Positions 16,658 through 25,570 are shown, numbered from the stretch's first letter. The stretch is DNA of 64,000 nucleotides from Actinospineispora acaciae DSM 45401 (GCF_000620785.1 NZ_JIAI01000001.1:1-64000); one strand, 5' to 3'. Translations and numbers: made by a program. Notes: generated by a model from the letters alone, not told the origin.

Positions 16658-18007
16658 ATGGAGCGCGAGGAGCTGAAGGCGCGTGCCGAGGAGGACGGGA
16701 TCAGGTTCTTCCTGGCCATGTTCGTGGACCTGCACGGCAAGCCCTGCGCGAAGGCCGTGCCGATATCCAGCTTCGACCTGCTGATGGACGGCGGCGCCGG
16801 GTTCGCCGGGTTCGCCGCCGGCGACCTGGGCCAGAGCCCCGCCGACCCCGACCTGTGCGCGGTGCCCGACCCGGCGTCCTACACCCGGTTGCCGTGGAAG
16901 GACGGCGTGGCCGTCCTGCACTGCGACCCGTACGTGGACGGCCAGCCGTGGCCGTACGCGCCCCGGGTGATCCTCAAGCGGCTGCTGTCCACGCTGGCGG
17001 CCGAGCGCGGCTGGGTGCTCAAGACGGGCGTCGAGGCCGAGTACTCGCTGCTGCGGCGCACCCCGGACGGCGGGCTGGAGGTCGCCGACGCGCTGGACAG
17101 CTCCGCCAAGCCCTGTTACGAGGCCAAGGGCCTGACCCGGATGTGGGACTTCCTGTCCACGCTGTCCACCCACATGAACGAGCTGGGCTGGGAGAACTAC
17201 GCCAACGACCACGAGGACGGCAACGGCCAGTTCGAGTGCAACTTCGCCTACTCCGACGCGGTGACCACGGCGGACCGGACGGTGTTCTTCCGCTACATGG
17301 TGCACATGCTGGCCCACGAGGCCGGCATGACCGCGACGTTCATGCCCAAGCCGTTCGGCTCGGTCACCGGCAACGGCCAGCACCTGCACCAGAGCCTGTG
17401 GACCACCGGCGGGGAGCCGCTGTTCGGCGACGACGCCGACGGGCTGGGCCTGTCCAAGCTGGCGTACCACTACATCGGCGGGCTGGTCGAGCACGGCCGC
17501 GCCACCGCCGGGGTGATCTGTCCGACCGTCAACTCCTACAAGCGCATCGGCGCCGGCGCGCCCAGCTCCGGGGCAACCTGGGCGCCGGCGTACGTGGCCT
17601 ACGGCGGCAACAACCGCAGCCTGATGCTCCGGGTGCCCGAGGGCGGGCGGGTCGAGCACCGGGGGGTGGACGGCTCGGCGAACCCGTACCTGGCCGCCGC
17701 CGCGCTGCTCGCCGCCGGCCTGGACGGCATCGACAGGGGGCTCGACCCGGGGGAGCCGGTGGAGGACAACCTGTTCGCGTTGCCGTCCGAGCGGGTCACC
17801 GCCCGGGGGATCGGCCAACTGCCCCGCACCCTGGACCGCGCGCTGGAGGAGCTGGCGGTCGACCCGGTGCTGCGCGCGGCGTTCGGGACGGTCGGCGGCG
17901 GCGCGGACTTCCTGGACTACTACGTGCGCGTCAAACAGTCCGAGTTCGACGAATACCACGCGGCCGTGTCGCAGTGGGAGATCGACAGGTATCTCACCCT
18001 GATGTGA
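16658..18007 (+). CDS. glnT: Type III glutamine-synthetase-like ligase (GlnT / gamma-glutamylamide synthetase)
   Basis: A 449-residue GlnA-fold ligase. The beta-grasp N-domain includes FFLAMFVDLHGKPCAKAVP. The catalytic domain has the metal-binding GVEAEYSLL (Glu-x-Glu), the glutamate-binding NGNGQFECN-type segment (DGNGQFECNF), the ATP-binding TGNGQHLHQSLW and a C-terminal NRSLMLRVPEGGRVEHRGVD. The GlnT branch includes gamma-glutamylmethylamide synthetase GmaS, which ligates methylamine to glutamate. Its position 24 bp after glxD behind AAGGGGG matches the gmaS-mgsABC arrangement of amine users. It is therefore more likely an amine-glutamate ligase than a true glutamine synthetase. Confidence 0.85.
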   Translation: MEREELKARAEEDGIRFFLAMFVDLHGKPCAKAVPISSFDLLMDGGAGFAGFAAGDLGQSPADPDLCAVPDPASYTRLPWKDGVAVLHCDPYVDGQPWPYAPRVILKRLLSTLAAERGWVLKTGVEAEYSLLRRTPDGGLEVADALDSSAKPCYEAKGLTRMWDFLSTLSTHMNELGWENYANDHEDGNGQFECNFAYSDAVTTADRTVFFRYMVHMLAHEAGMTATFMPKPFGSVTGNGQHLHQSLWTTGGEPLFGDDADGLGLSKLAYHYIGGLVEHGRATAGVICPTVNSYKRIGAGAPSSGATWAPAYVAYGGNNRSLMLRVPEGGRVEHRGVDGSANPYLAAAALLAAGLDGIDRGLDPGEPVEDNLFALPSERVTARGIGQLPRTLDRALEELAVDPVLRAAFGTVGGGADFLDYYVRVKQSEFDEYHAAVSQWEIDRYLTLM

Positions 18008-18111
18008 GCCGCCTTTATAACACTTCGGGAATGGTGTGTTGTCGCTCCCGTCGCGGCGCCGTTATGATCAAGATCAAGAACGGGTGAGGGCGCGGCGCCG
18101 GGAGCGATGCC

Positions 18112-18411
18112 ATGAGCCGTTACGTTTCGCGTACGGCCGGAGGATTGCTGGTCGTCGCGGTGGCTGCCGCCATCACGGTCGCCATGACGGCCGCCCCGAC
18201 GGCCGCCGCCCAGGACGAACCCGACGGTCAGGGGTGTCGCCGGCTCGGAATTCCTTATCAGTTCAAATGCGCGGGTCCGTTCCCGTCCAGGCAGCTGTGC
18301 GAGAGCGACAAGGCGAAACATTGGTCCGACGACGTGACGCCGTGTCAGCTCGGTCAGTGGCGGAACGTGGACCGCTGGTACTACGGCTTCCGGGCGGGCT
18401 TCAGGAGGTAG
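18112..18411 (+). CDS. Small secreted four-cysteine protein
   Basis: A 99-residue protein with a clear signal peptide (basic start, hydrophobic GGLLVVAVAAAITVAMTAAP, Ala-rich cleavage region near residue 34). The mature part of about 65 residues is rich in aromatic and basic residues and holds four cysteines (GCRRLGIPYQFKCAG, RQLCESD, TPCQLGQW), probably two disulfides. The mature part is less GC-biased than the surroundings. The upstream 18008-18111 gap has an imperfect inverted repeat (CGCTCCCG...CGGGAGCG) and an AT-rich TTTATAACACTTC. I do not recognise the family. A small extracellular effector or inhibitor is possible. Confidence 0.7.
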   Translation: MSRYVSRTAGGLLVVAVAAAITVAMTAAPTAAAQDEPDGQGCRRLGIPYQFKCAGPFPSRQLCESDKAKHWSDDVTPCQLGQWRNVDRWYYGFRAGFRR

Positions 18412-18422
18412 GCGAGCGCCCC

Positions 18423-18449
18423 TGTCACGGATCGGGGGCGGACGGTGTC
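18423..18449 (+). promoter_or_regulatory. Candidate ECF41-type promoter
   Basis: TGTCAC (18423-18428), a 17-bp spacer and TGTC (18446-18449), just upstream of the CMD-sigma gene pair. ECF41 sigma factors are reported to recognise a TGTCACA-type -35 and a CGTC-type -10, usually in front of the neighbouring COE gene, so autoregulation is likely. One -10 position differs. Confidence 0.5.
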
Positions 18450-18481
18450 TTCATGCCGAGTCAGGACGACGAGGAGGAGAC

Positions 18482-19072
18482 ATGACCGGCAACACCAGGG
18501 TTCCCCAGGCCGAGATCACCGGCATCTACGGCGCGATCGTGAAGATGGCCACCAAGAAGATGCTCGGCCGGGTGCCCGATGCCCTCGGGGTGCTGTGGCA
18601 CAACCGGCCGGTGCTCAAGGCCGGCCTGGACGCCGGCCGGAAGGCCAAGAAGTGGAACAGGTGCGACGAGAACCTGAAGTCGTACGCCCACATGGCGGTG
18701 GCGTCGCTGATCGGCTGCTCGTTCTGCCTGGACCTGGGGTACTTCCAGGCGCACAACGACGGGCTCGACCTGGCCAAGGCCCGCGAGGTGCCCCGGTGGC
18801 GGGAGTCGGACGCCTTCACGCCGCTGGAACGCGACGTGCTGGAGTACGCCGAGGCGATGTCGCAGACGCCGCCGACGGTCACCGACGCGCTGTCCGCCCG
18901 GCTGCTGGATCAACTGGGGGCGCCGGCGCTGGTCGAGCTCACCGCGTGGGTCGGGCAGGCCAACCAGGCGGCGCGCGGGAACGTGGCGCTCGGCATCGAG
19001 GCCGCGGGGTTCTCGGCGTCGTGCGGCCTGGCGCCGCTGGCCCGGCCCGGCGACGTAGCGTCGCGGGCATGA
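18482..19072 (+). CDS. Carboxymuconolactone decarboxylase-fold (AhpD-like) protein
   Basis: A 196-residue all-helical AhpD/CMD-family protein. The redox CxxC motif is in SLIGCSFCLDLGYFQAHN near residue 80, and the fold continues with FTPLERDVLEYAEAMSQTPP. AhpD-like proteins act as thiol peroxidase partners; CMD proper opens a lactone ring. The CxxC favours a redox role. GAGGAG at 18468 supports the start. The stop overlaps the sigma-factor start (ATGA). Pairing of a CMD-fold gene with an ECF41 sigma gene is a hallmark of that sigma group. Confidence 0.87.
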   Translation: MTGNTRVPQAEITGIYGAIVKMATKKMLGRVPDALGVLWHNRPVLKAGLDAGRKAKKWNRCDENLKSYAHMAVASLIGCSFCLDLGYFQAHNDGLDLAKAREVPRWRESDAFTPLERDVLEYAEAMSQTPPTVTDALSARLLDQLGAPALVELTAWVGQANQAARGNVALGIEAAGFSASCGLAPLARPGDVASRA

Positions 19073-19941
19073 CCGACGACCCGTTCGTCGCCCACCGCGG
19101 CCTGCTGTTCACGGTCGCCTACGAGATGCTCGGCTCCGCCGCGGACGCCGAGGACGTCGTGCAGGAGACCTGGCTGCGGTGGGCGGACGCCCCGGGCAGG
19201 GAGCGGGTGCGCGATCCGAGGGCGTACCTGGTGCGGATCGTCACCCGGCAGTCGCTCAACCGGTTGCGCACGCTGGCCCGCCGGCGCGAGGAGTACGTCG
19301 GCGAGTGGCTGCCCGAGCCGCTGCTGACCGGCCCGGACGTGGCCGAGGACGTCGAGCTGGCGGAGAGCGTCTCGTTCGCCATGCTGACCGTGCTGGAGAC
19401 CCTGGGGCCGACCGAGCGGGCGGTGTTCGTGCTGCGCGAGGTGTTCGAGACGCCGTACGACGAGATCGCACGGGCGATCGGCAAGACGCCCTCGGCGGTG
19501 CGCCAGCTCGCCCACCGCGCCAGGGAGCACGTGGCCGCGCGGCGGCCGCGAGCACGGGTGAGCAGGGCCGAGCAGGAGGCCGTGGTGGCGCGGTTCATGG
19601 CGGCGGTGCGCGGCGGTGACATGCGCGGGCTGTTGGACGTGCTCGCACCCGATGTGGTGCTGGTGGCCGACGGTGGCGGCGTGGTCGCGGCGGTGCGCCG
19701 TCCGGTCGAGGGCGCCGAGCGGGTGGCCCCGCTGCTGGGCGGCGTCGTCAAGCTGGGCGATCGGTTCGCGGCGATGCCGATGTGGCTCAACGGCGCGCCG
19801 GCGATGCGGTTCGAGCTGGACGGGGCGCTGGACACGGTGGTGAGCCTGGTCGTCGAGGACGGGCTGGTCACCCGGATCTACGCGGTGCGCAACCCGGCGA
19901 AGCTCGCGCGGCTGGGGGAGGAGGCGGCGCTGAGTCGCTAG
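19069..19941 (+). CDS. ECF sigma factor of the SigJ/ECF41 group with SnoaL-like tail
   Basis: A 290-residue sigma factor. Region 2 starts FVAHRGLLFTVAYEMLGSAA and contains DAEDVVQETWLRW. Region 4 includes LGPTERAVFVLREVFETPYD and GKTPSAVRQLAHRAREHV. The last 110 residues form a SnoaL/NTF2-like domain (VVARFMAAVRGGDMRGLLDV...). This extension replaces a separate anti-sigma factor in ECF41 proteins and modulates activity from within. It is translationally coupled to the CMD-fold gene and converges with the PucR regulator two bases later. Confidence 0.9.
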   Translation: MTDDPFVAHRGLLFTVAYEMLGSAADAEDVVQETWLRWADAPGRERVRDPRAYLVRIVTRQSLNRLRTLARRREEYVGEWLPEPLLTGPDVAEDVELAESVSFAMLTVLETLGPTERAVFVLREVFETPYDEIARAIGKTPSAVRQLAHRAREHVAARRPRARVSRAEQEAVVARFMAAVRGGDMRGLLDVLAPDVVLVADGGGVVAAVRRPVEGAERVAPLLGGVVKLGDRFAAMPMWLNGAPAMRFELDGALDTVVSLVVEDGLVTRIYAVRNPAKLARLGEEAALSR

Positions 19942-19942
19942 C

Positions 19943-21706
19943 TCACGGTGGGGGCGCCAGCTCGGCGTCCAGGGCGTCGGTGACCTGGACCAGGCTGTCG
20001 ATGTGGTGGGCCAGCCAGACCATGAACTGGGTGTCCGCCGAGCGGATGTCCATGCCCAGCGCGCGGGAGACCCGCTCCAGCTTGTACAGCGTGGTGTTGC
20101 GGTGCAGGCCGAGGCGGCGGGCGGCGGCGTTGAGGTTGGCCGACTCGCCGACGTAGGCCAGCGCCACGCTCTCCAGGCCTCGGCCGTGGCCGTCGGCCTT
20201 GCGCAGCGGGGTGAGGATCTCGCGGGCGAAGGCCCGGCCGTTCTCGCTGTCGGCCAGGTCGCGCAGCGCCACGAAGATACGCAGCTCGTCGTAGCCGGCC
20301 AGCGGCGGGACGTCCACCCTGCGGGCCAGGCCCAGCGCGGTGCGGGCCTCCCGGTAGCTGGTGGACACCCCGCTCGCGCCGGTGTGCACCCGCCCGAAGG
20401 TGACCCGCACGTCCGCGCGCAGCCGGTCGGCGACGAGCTGGCGGAGCGTGCCGGCGAACCGGCGCGCCAGCTCCTGCTCGCTGAGCGCGTCGGACCCATC
20501 GCGATCGATCTGGCGGACCACGACGAGGTGGCCGCCGATCTGGGTGGCCAGGGTGTGCCGGTCGGCCGCCGCGTCGATGTTCTCCGCCGCCCGCGCCACC
20601 GCGCCGAGCCGGCGCACCGCCGCCTGGTCGTCGCCGAGCGGCGGGTCGATCGCGGCCACGCACACCGTGTGCCGCCCGTCCGGGTTGAAGCCGTGGTGGC
20701 GCGCCCTGGCCAGCAACTGCTGCCCGTCCTGGAACCGCCCGTGCACCAGACCGACCACGAAGTCGCCCCGGATGCGCTCCTCGGCCTCGGTCATGGACCT
20801 GATCCGCAGCATCTCCGAGCCGATCAGCACGGCGCCCTCGGCCGCCACGATCCGGCGTTGCGCCCGGTCGTGCGCGTCGCCGCCGTCGGGTTCGAGCACG
20901 GCGGCCAGCCCGCTGGTCTCCCCGCCGTACATCACCGGGGCGACGATCGGGGTGTAGCTCGCACCGGCAGCGTCGGTGTCGGAGAACGGCTCCAGGATCG
21001 TCACCTCGGCGCGGGCGGGCGGGGCGGCGCAGAGCCGTTCCAGGTGGCGGGCCAGGGGTTCGGCGGCGGCGCCGGCGTCCGGCTTCGGGACCGAGGAGGT
21101 GGCCTCGTAGGCGAGCACGGCGCCGTCCAGGTCGAGCACCATGACCGGGGCGACGCTCATCCGGGCCATCCCGTAGGCCAGCGGCGAGATGCCCGCGCCC
21201 CTGGCCAGGATCTCGCCCAGCGAGCGGTGCACCCGGTCGCTGTACTGCAGCACGTGTGTGGCCTGGGCGAGCACCTTGGTGGCCACCAGCTGGCTGACCG
21301 CCCGGTAGCCCGCCGTGGGCGGCAGCAGCGCCAGCGGCAGCCCGGCACGGTCGGCCGCGCGCCTGGCCTCCGGGAACGCGAACGGCAGCTCGCCGGGGGT
21401 GGCCACGTCGGCGGGCTCGGTCTGGACGAGGACCGCCACCACGCCGCGCCCGGCCACCGCCGTGATCGTCTCCGCGCCGGCGGGGCCGCGCAGCCGGGCG
21501 GCGTGGGCGTGTACCACGACTCCCTGGTCCGGCGGCTCCTCGGCGTCCCGTTTCAGCTCGTCCAGCTCGGACAGGGGCAGGCACCACCGCACCGTCCGGT
21601 GCACCCCGGCGAGGCCGGCGACCAGCGTGTTGCGCAGCAACGGCTCGGCGAGCAGCGCGCCGACGTCGATCTCGTCCACTGTGGACTGCTGGTATGGGTG
21701 TGCCAT
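19943..21706 (-). CDS. PucR-family transcriptional regulator
   Basis: A 587-residue regulator with an N-terminal PucR domain (VGALLAEPLLRNTLVAGLAG, then VVVHAHAARLRGPAGAETIT), a central GGDEF-like segment and a C-terminal PucR helix-turn-helix (YVGESANLNAAARRLGLHRN, then TTLYKLERVSRALG). The family responds to purine, amine or aromatic catabolites, usually as an activator of the adjacent operon. It is divergent from the aldehyde dehydrogenase, 112 bp away. I took ATG 21706 (MAHPYQQSTVDEIDVG); the open frame extends to 21859 without a better ribosome site, so the start is uncertain. Likely regulator of the 21.8-29.7 kb genes. Confidence 0.87.
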   Translation of the reverse strand: MAHPYQQSTVDEIDVGALLAEPLLRNTLVAGLAGVHRTVRWCLPLSELDELKRDAEEPPDQGVVVHAHAARLRGPAGAETITAVAGRGVVAVLVQTEPADVATPGELPFAFPEARRAADRAGLPLALLPPTAGYRAVSQLVATKVLAQATHVLQYSDRVHRSLGEILARGAGISPLAYGMARMSVAPVMVLDLDGAVLAYEATSSVPKPDAGAAAEPLARHLERLCAAPPARAEVTILEPFSDTDAAGASYTPIVAPVMYGGETSGLAAVLEPDGGDAHDRAQRRIVAAEGAVLIGSEMLRIRSMTEAEERIRGDFVVGLVHGRFQDGQQLLARARHHGFNPDGRHTVCVAAIDPPLGDDQAAVRRLGAVARAAENIDAAADRHTLATQIGGHLVVVRQIDRDGSDALSEQELARRFAGTLRQLVADRLRADVRVTFGRVHTGASGVSTSYREARTALGLARRVDVPPLAGYDELRIFVALRDLADSENGRAFAREILTPLRKADGHGRGLESVALAYVGESANLNAAARRLGLHRNTTLYKLERVSRALGMDIRSADTQFMVWLAHHIDSLVQVTDALDAELAPPP

Positions 21707-21818
21707 GTGCCTATCAACTCGCTCGGTCGGCGGTGCACTTTGTCCAGTGCCAGACATGGTGACGCGGCACAACAATCGCCGGAAGAGGTAAAAGTCCACA
21801 ATCAACCGGAGGTTCTTC

Positions 21819-23213
21819 GTGCACTCCGCAGTCACCGTCGACCCGGCGTCGCCGGGCACCGTGGTGCACGGCTACACCCCGGCCACCGAGGCCGACGCGC
21901 TGGCCGCCGTGTCCGCCGCCGCCTCGGCCGCCCCGGACTGGGCGGCCGCGCCACCCCGGCGCCGCGCCGAGGTGCTGACCCGGATCGCCGAGCTGATCGA
22001 GCGCCGGGCCGACGAGGTCGCCGCCCTGATCACCCGCGAGGAGGGCAAGCCGCTCGCGGCGGCCGGGGGAGAGGCCGGCAAGTCCGCCGAACAGTTCCGG
22101 CTGGCCGCGCAGCTGGCCTACCTGGTGGAGGGCGCCACCTACCCGGACGAGACCGGCGCCACCTTCGGCTACACGCTGCGCGGGCCGCTCGGGGTGATCG
22201 CCGCGATCACGCCGTGGAACTTCCCGCTGTCGCTGGCCGCGCGCAAGATCGCCCCGGCGCTGGCCGCCGGCAACGCGGTGGTGTTCAAGCCCTCGCCGGT
22301 CACCGCCGGCGTCGGCGCCTGGCTCGCGGACGCCGCCGCCGAGGCCGGGCTGCCGTCCGGGGTGATGCCGCTGGTGCAGGGACAGGACCCGGCCGCGATG
22401 ACGGCGCTGGTCGCGGCCGGCGAGGTGGGCGGGGTGAGCTTCACCGGGTCGGACGCGGCCGGCGCGGCGATCCGGCGGGCGGCGCGCGGACGGCTGCAGC
22501 TGGAGCTGGGCGGGCGCAACGCGGCGGTGGTGTGCGCGGACGCCGACTTGGACGCGGCGGCCACCAGGGTCGCGGCGGGCGCGTTCGACCTCACCGGGCA
22601 GGCGTGTACGTCCACCGACCGGGTGCTGGTGGACCGTTCGGTGGCCGCGCCGTTCGTGGACCTGCTCGCGGAGCGGGTGCGGGCGCTGCGGGTCGGGCAC
22701 GGTGACCGCGACGGCGTCACCACCGGCCCGGTGGCCACGTCCGCGCAGTTCGAGCGGTTGACGGCGCTGCGGGACTCGGCGGTCGCGGCCGGCGCCCGGG
22801 TCGTCGCCGAGGCGTCGTCGGACCCGGACCGGGACCCGTCCGGCCGATGGGTCACGCCGGCGTTGTTCGCGGACGTCCCGGCCGGGCATGAGCTGGTCGA
22901 GGGGGAGGTGTTCGGGCCGTACCTGTCGGTGCTGCCCGTCGACTCGACCGAGCGGGCGCTCGGGATCGTCAACTCCTCCAGCCACGGCCTGGTGACCGCC
23001 GTGCACACCCGCGACCTCGCCGCCGCGCACCGGTTCGCGCACCGCGCCCGGTGCGGCCTGGTCAAGATCAACGACAGGACCACGGGCAACGGCGTGGCCC
23101 CGCCGTTCGGCGGCTGGAAGGCGTCCAGCGGCGGCGCCTTCCCCGAGGGCGGCCGCCAGGCCCTGGACTTCGTCACCGACACCAAGACCGTCTACCTCAA
23201 CTATGGAGCGTGA
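21819..23213 (+). CDS. NAD(P)-dependent aldehyde dehydrogenase
   Basis: A 464-residue class I-type aldehyde dehydrogenase. Motifs: TPWNFPLSLAARKIAPALAA, FKPSPVTA, FTGSDAAGAAI (cofactor), LELGGRNAAVV (general-base Glu) and GQACTSTDRV (nucleophilic Cys). The C-terminus, FGGWKASSGGAFPEGGRQAL then TKTVYLNYG, resembles semialdehyde dehydrogenases, including 2-oxoglutarate-semialdehyde forms, but the substrate cannot be fixed. CCGGAGG (21807-21813) precedes a GTG start. First gene of a rightward series under the divergent PucR regulator. Confidence 0.88.
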   Translation: MHSAVTVDPASPGTVVHGYTPATEADALAAVSAAASAAPDWAAAPPRRRAEVLTRIAELIERRADEVAALITREEGKPLAAAGGEAGKSAEQFRLAAQLAYLVEGATYPDETGATFGYTLRGPLGVIAAITPWNFPLSLAARKIAPALAAGNAVVFKPSPVTAGVGAWLADAAAEAGLPSGVMPLVQGQDPAAMTALVAAGEVGGVSFTGSDAAGAAIRRAARGRLQLELGGRNAAVVCADADLDAAATRVAAGAFDLTGQACTSTDRVLVDRSVAAPFVDLLAERVRALRVGHGDRDGVTTGPVATSAQFERLTALRDSAVAAGARVVAEASSDPDRDPSGRWVTPALFADVPAGHELVEGEVFGPYLSVLPVDSTERALGIVNSSSHGLVTAVHTRDLAAAHRFAHRARCGLVKINDRTTGNGVAPPFGGWKASSGGAFPEGGRQALDFVTDTKTVYLNYGA

Positions 23214-23217
23214 GCCG

Positions 23218-23670
23218 ATGCGGACGATCTACCGCCTGACCCTGGAGGACGCCCTGGTGCTGCTGCGCGCCGCCGAGGAGGAGGCCACCCGGATCGGCGT
23301 GGCACAGACCATCTGCATCGCCGACGACGGCGCGCACCCCGTCGCGCTGCACCGGATGACCGGCGCCCGGCTGACCGGCGTGGACATCGCCATCGCCAAG
23401 GCCTTCACCGCCGCCGGCCACCAGCGCGCCACCCACCTGTTCAACGAACCGCCCAACGGCCCCGCCCTGCCCGGCAACGAGGCATTCGGCATCCAGCACA
23501 TGCACACCGGGAAGTTCGCCCTGTTCGTCGGCGGCTTCCCGATCGTGTTCCGCGACCAGGTGATCGGCGCGGTCGGCGTGAGCGGCGGCAACGGCGAGCA
23601 GGACAAGGCCGTCGGCGCCGCCGCCCTGGCCGCCTTCGACCGCGAGATCGCCCCCACCACCCCAGCCTGA
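23218..23670 (+). CDS. GlcG/HbpS-like (DUF336) protein
   Basis: A 150-residue single-domain protein: RLTLEDALVLLRAAEEEATR, CIADDGAHPVALHRMTGA and AKAFTAAGHQRATHLF, then GGFPIVFRDQVIGAVGVSGG near the end. This is the GlcG/HbpS fold, members of which bind heme or small oxidised metabolites and often sit in glycolate, diol or aromatic operons. ATG 23218 lies behind GGAG; an upstream in-frame ATG (23203) overlaps the dehydrogenase gene. It is four bases after the aldehyde dehydrogenase stop and surely co-transcribed. Confidence 0.83.
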   Translation: MRTIYRLTLEDALVLLRAAEEEATRIGVAQTICIADDGAHPVALHRMTGARLTGVDIAIAKAFTAAGHQRATHLFNEPPNGPALPGNEAFGIQHMHTGKFALFVGGFPIVFRDQVIGAVGVSGGNGEQDKAVGAAALAAFDREIAPTTPA

Positions 23671-23839
23671 CCGCCCCCGCCTGACCGCCCGCGCATGTGC
23701 GGCGTGTCGACATTGCACGGTGCACAATCCGGGGCCCTGTTGATGTGCAGGGTTGTCCTAGCTCCGGGCCACCCGTTCGGGGGACTGTGGCGGCCGACAC
23801 ATCGGACGCCGCCGTCTCGGCGGCTGGAAGGAGGCGGCG

Positions 23840-25570
23840 GTGGGACTGACTGCCGCGCACTGGGTCTACTTGGCCGGTGTCCTGCTCATGATCGGAGTCA
23901 CGGTCGCCAGGAAGAACGTCGTGGTGCCGGCGTTGCTGGTCACGGCGATCACGGCGTGGGTGATGACCGGCAGCGCGGTCACCGGCATCCAGGCGATCTT
24001 CAACGCCAGCCTGACGGCGGCGGCGGAGCTGTTCAACATCTTCCTGATCATCGCGTTGGTCACCGCGCTGCTCGGCGCGCTGCGGGCGATGGGGGCCGAC
24101 CAGCGGATGGTCACCCCGTTCCAGCGGGTCATGCGGGGTGGCTGGTCGGCGTACGCGGTGCTCGTGGCGGTGACGTACGGGGTCAGCCTGTTCTTCTGGC
24201 CGACCCCGGCGGTGCCGTTGATCGGCGCGATCCTGGTGCCGGCGGCGATCAGGGCCGGCCTGCCCGCGATGGGCGCGGCGATGGCCATCGCGATCGCCGG
24301 CCAGGGCATGGCGCTGTCCAGCGACTACGTGATGCAGGTCGCGCCGGGGTTGTCGGCCAAGGCGGCGGGGGTGTCGACCGCGGCGGTGGCGGACCGGACG
24401 CTTGTCCTGTCGTTGGTGACCGGCGTGGTGGCGGTGGCGGTCACCGCCGTGGTGTTGCGCCGCCAGATGCGGGCGGCCAGCGCGGCGAACCTGGAGGAGT
24501 GGGAGGCCGGCGTGGTGGCGGCCCCTCGGGCGGCGCGGCGCTCGTCACGGGCCGGCACGCTCGCGGCGAACCTGGCCTCGATACGGCTGTGGCTCCATCG
24601 TCACGGCGAGCGGGCGCCGTCGGTGGCGGCGGATCGGGTTCCGGTCGGTGCCTCGGTCGGCGGCGGGGTCGGCGGCGGGGTCGGCGGCGGGGTCGGCGGC
24701 GGGGTCGGCGGTGCGGTCGGCGGCGGGAGCGCGGGAGGTGACGCGGGCGGCGGTGAGCTGACCGGGCCGGAGCGAGGACCGGCCCGTCCAGCTCGGCCCG
24801 GCGGCCCGAGGGTTCCCTCGGAGGACGGCGGCCCGGAGCGTGCGGACGACGCCAGGACCGCGCGGCTGGCCAGGGTCTTCGCCGTCGGGGTGCCGCTGGC
24901 GTTCCTGCTCATGATCGGCTACATGGTGTTGGGCAAGGTCGGTTCGCTGGTCCCGCCGCTGGAGGGTGGCAGCGCGGCGGGGCTGGTCGGCGGGGTGGCC
25001 GCGCTGCTGGTCGTGGTGGCGGTGGTCGCCATGGACGGGCCGGCGAAGGCGCTGCAGACCACCGGCGAGCACCTGGTCGACGGGCTGGTGTTCGCGTTCC
25101 GGGCGATGGGCGTGGTGCTGCCGATCGCCGGCTTCTTCTTCCTGGGCAACGCGGAGTTCGCCGGCAAGATCCTCGGCTTCGAGGACGGCCGGCGGGTTCC
25201 GGGCCTGCTGGTGGAGCTGGTCGGCGCCGCGGGGCACCTCATCCCTGGCAATCCGGTGGTGATGTGCTTCGGCGTGCTGGTGGTGGGGATGGCCTCGGGG
25301 CTGGAGGGTTCGGGCTTCTCGGGGTTGCCGATGACCGGGTCGCTGGCCGGCGCGCTCGGGTCGGCCACCGGGGTCGACCCGGTGACGCTGGCGTCGGTGG
25401 GGCAGATGGGCTCGGTCTGGGCCGGCGGCGGGGTGCTGGTGGCCTGGTCGTCGCTGCTCGTGGTCGCGGGGGTGACCCGGGTTCCGGTCATCGACCTGGC
25501 GCGGAAGTCGTTCGTACCGGTTGTCGCCGGCCTCGCGGTGTCGACCCTGCTCGCCGCGCTGGTGCTCTAG
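23840..25570 (+). CDS. Polytopic permease with low-complexity central loop
   Basis: A 576-residue integral membrane protein. The first half (1-210) has about six spans, including SLFFWPTPAVPLIGAILVPA and AIAIAGQGMALSSDYVMQ. Residues 215-355 form a long hydrophilic loop with six VGGG-type tetrapeptides encoded by a 12-bp tandem repeat, then a charged Pro/Arg segment. The second half (355-576) has about six more spans with SGLEGSGFSGLPMTGSLAGA. The two-fold layout with re-entrant-looking Gly/Ser segments suggests the ion-transporter (GntP/DcuC/CitM-like) group, probably for a carboxylate, but I do not recognise a specific family. GGAGG precedes the GTG start. Confidence 0.75.
   Translation: MGLTAAHWVYLAGVLLMIGVTVARKNVVVPALLVTAITAWVMTGSAVTGIQAIFNASLTAAAELFNIFLIIALVTALLGALRAMGADQRMVTPFQRVMRGGWSAYAVLVAVTYGVSLFFWPTPAVPLIGAILVPAAIRAGLPAMGAAMAIAIAGQGMALSSDYVMQVAPGLSAKAAGVSTAAVADRTLVLSLVTGVVAVAVTAVVLRRQMRAASAANLEEWEAGVVAAPRAARRSSRAGTLAANLASIRLWLHRHGERAPSVAADRVPVGASVGGGVGGGVGGGVGGGVGGAVGGGSAGGDAGGGELTGPERGPARPARPGGPRVPSEDGGPERADDARTARLARVFAVGVPLAFLLMIGYMVLGKVGSLVPPLEGGSAAGLVGGVAALLVVVAVVAMDGPAKALQTTGEHLVDGLVFAFRAMGVVLPIAGFFFLGNAEFAGKILGFEDGRRVPGLLVELVGAAGHLIPGNPVVMCFGVLVVGMASGLEGSGFSGLPMTGSLAGALGSATGVDPVTLASVGQMGSVWAGGGVLVAWSSLLVVAGVTRVPVIDLARKSFVPVVAGLAVSTLLAALVL
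24656..24727 (+). repeat. 12-bp tandem repeat in the permease gene
   Basis: GTCGGCGGCGGG occurs four times in perfect register (24656-24703), then a degenerate copy (24704-24715) and one more perfect copy (24716-24727), coding VGGG x4, VGGA, VGGG in the cytoplasmic loop. The unit length preserves the frame, so copy number could vary without destroying the protein. Confidence 0.9.

Noticed and set aside
16658..18007. Housekeeping glutamine synthetase
   Set aside because: The sequence belongs to the GlnT (type III) branch and its neighbours point to amine ligation; it cannot be excluded without assay.
24656..24727. CRISPR-like array
   Set aside because: The 12-bp repeats have no spacers and are in-frame coding sequence; the same holds for 28627-28722.
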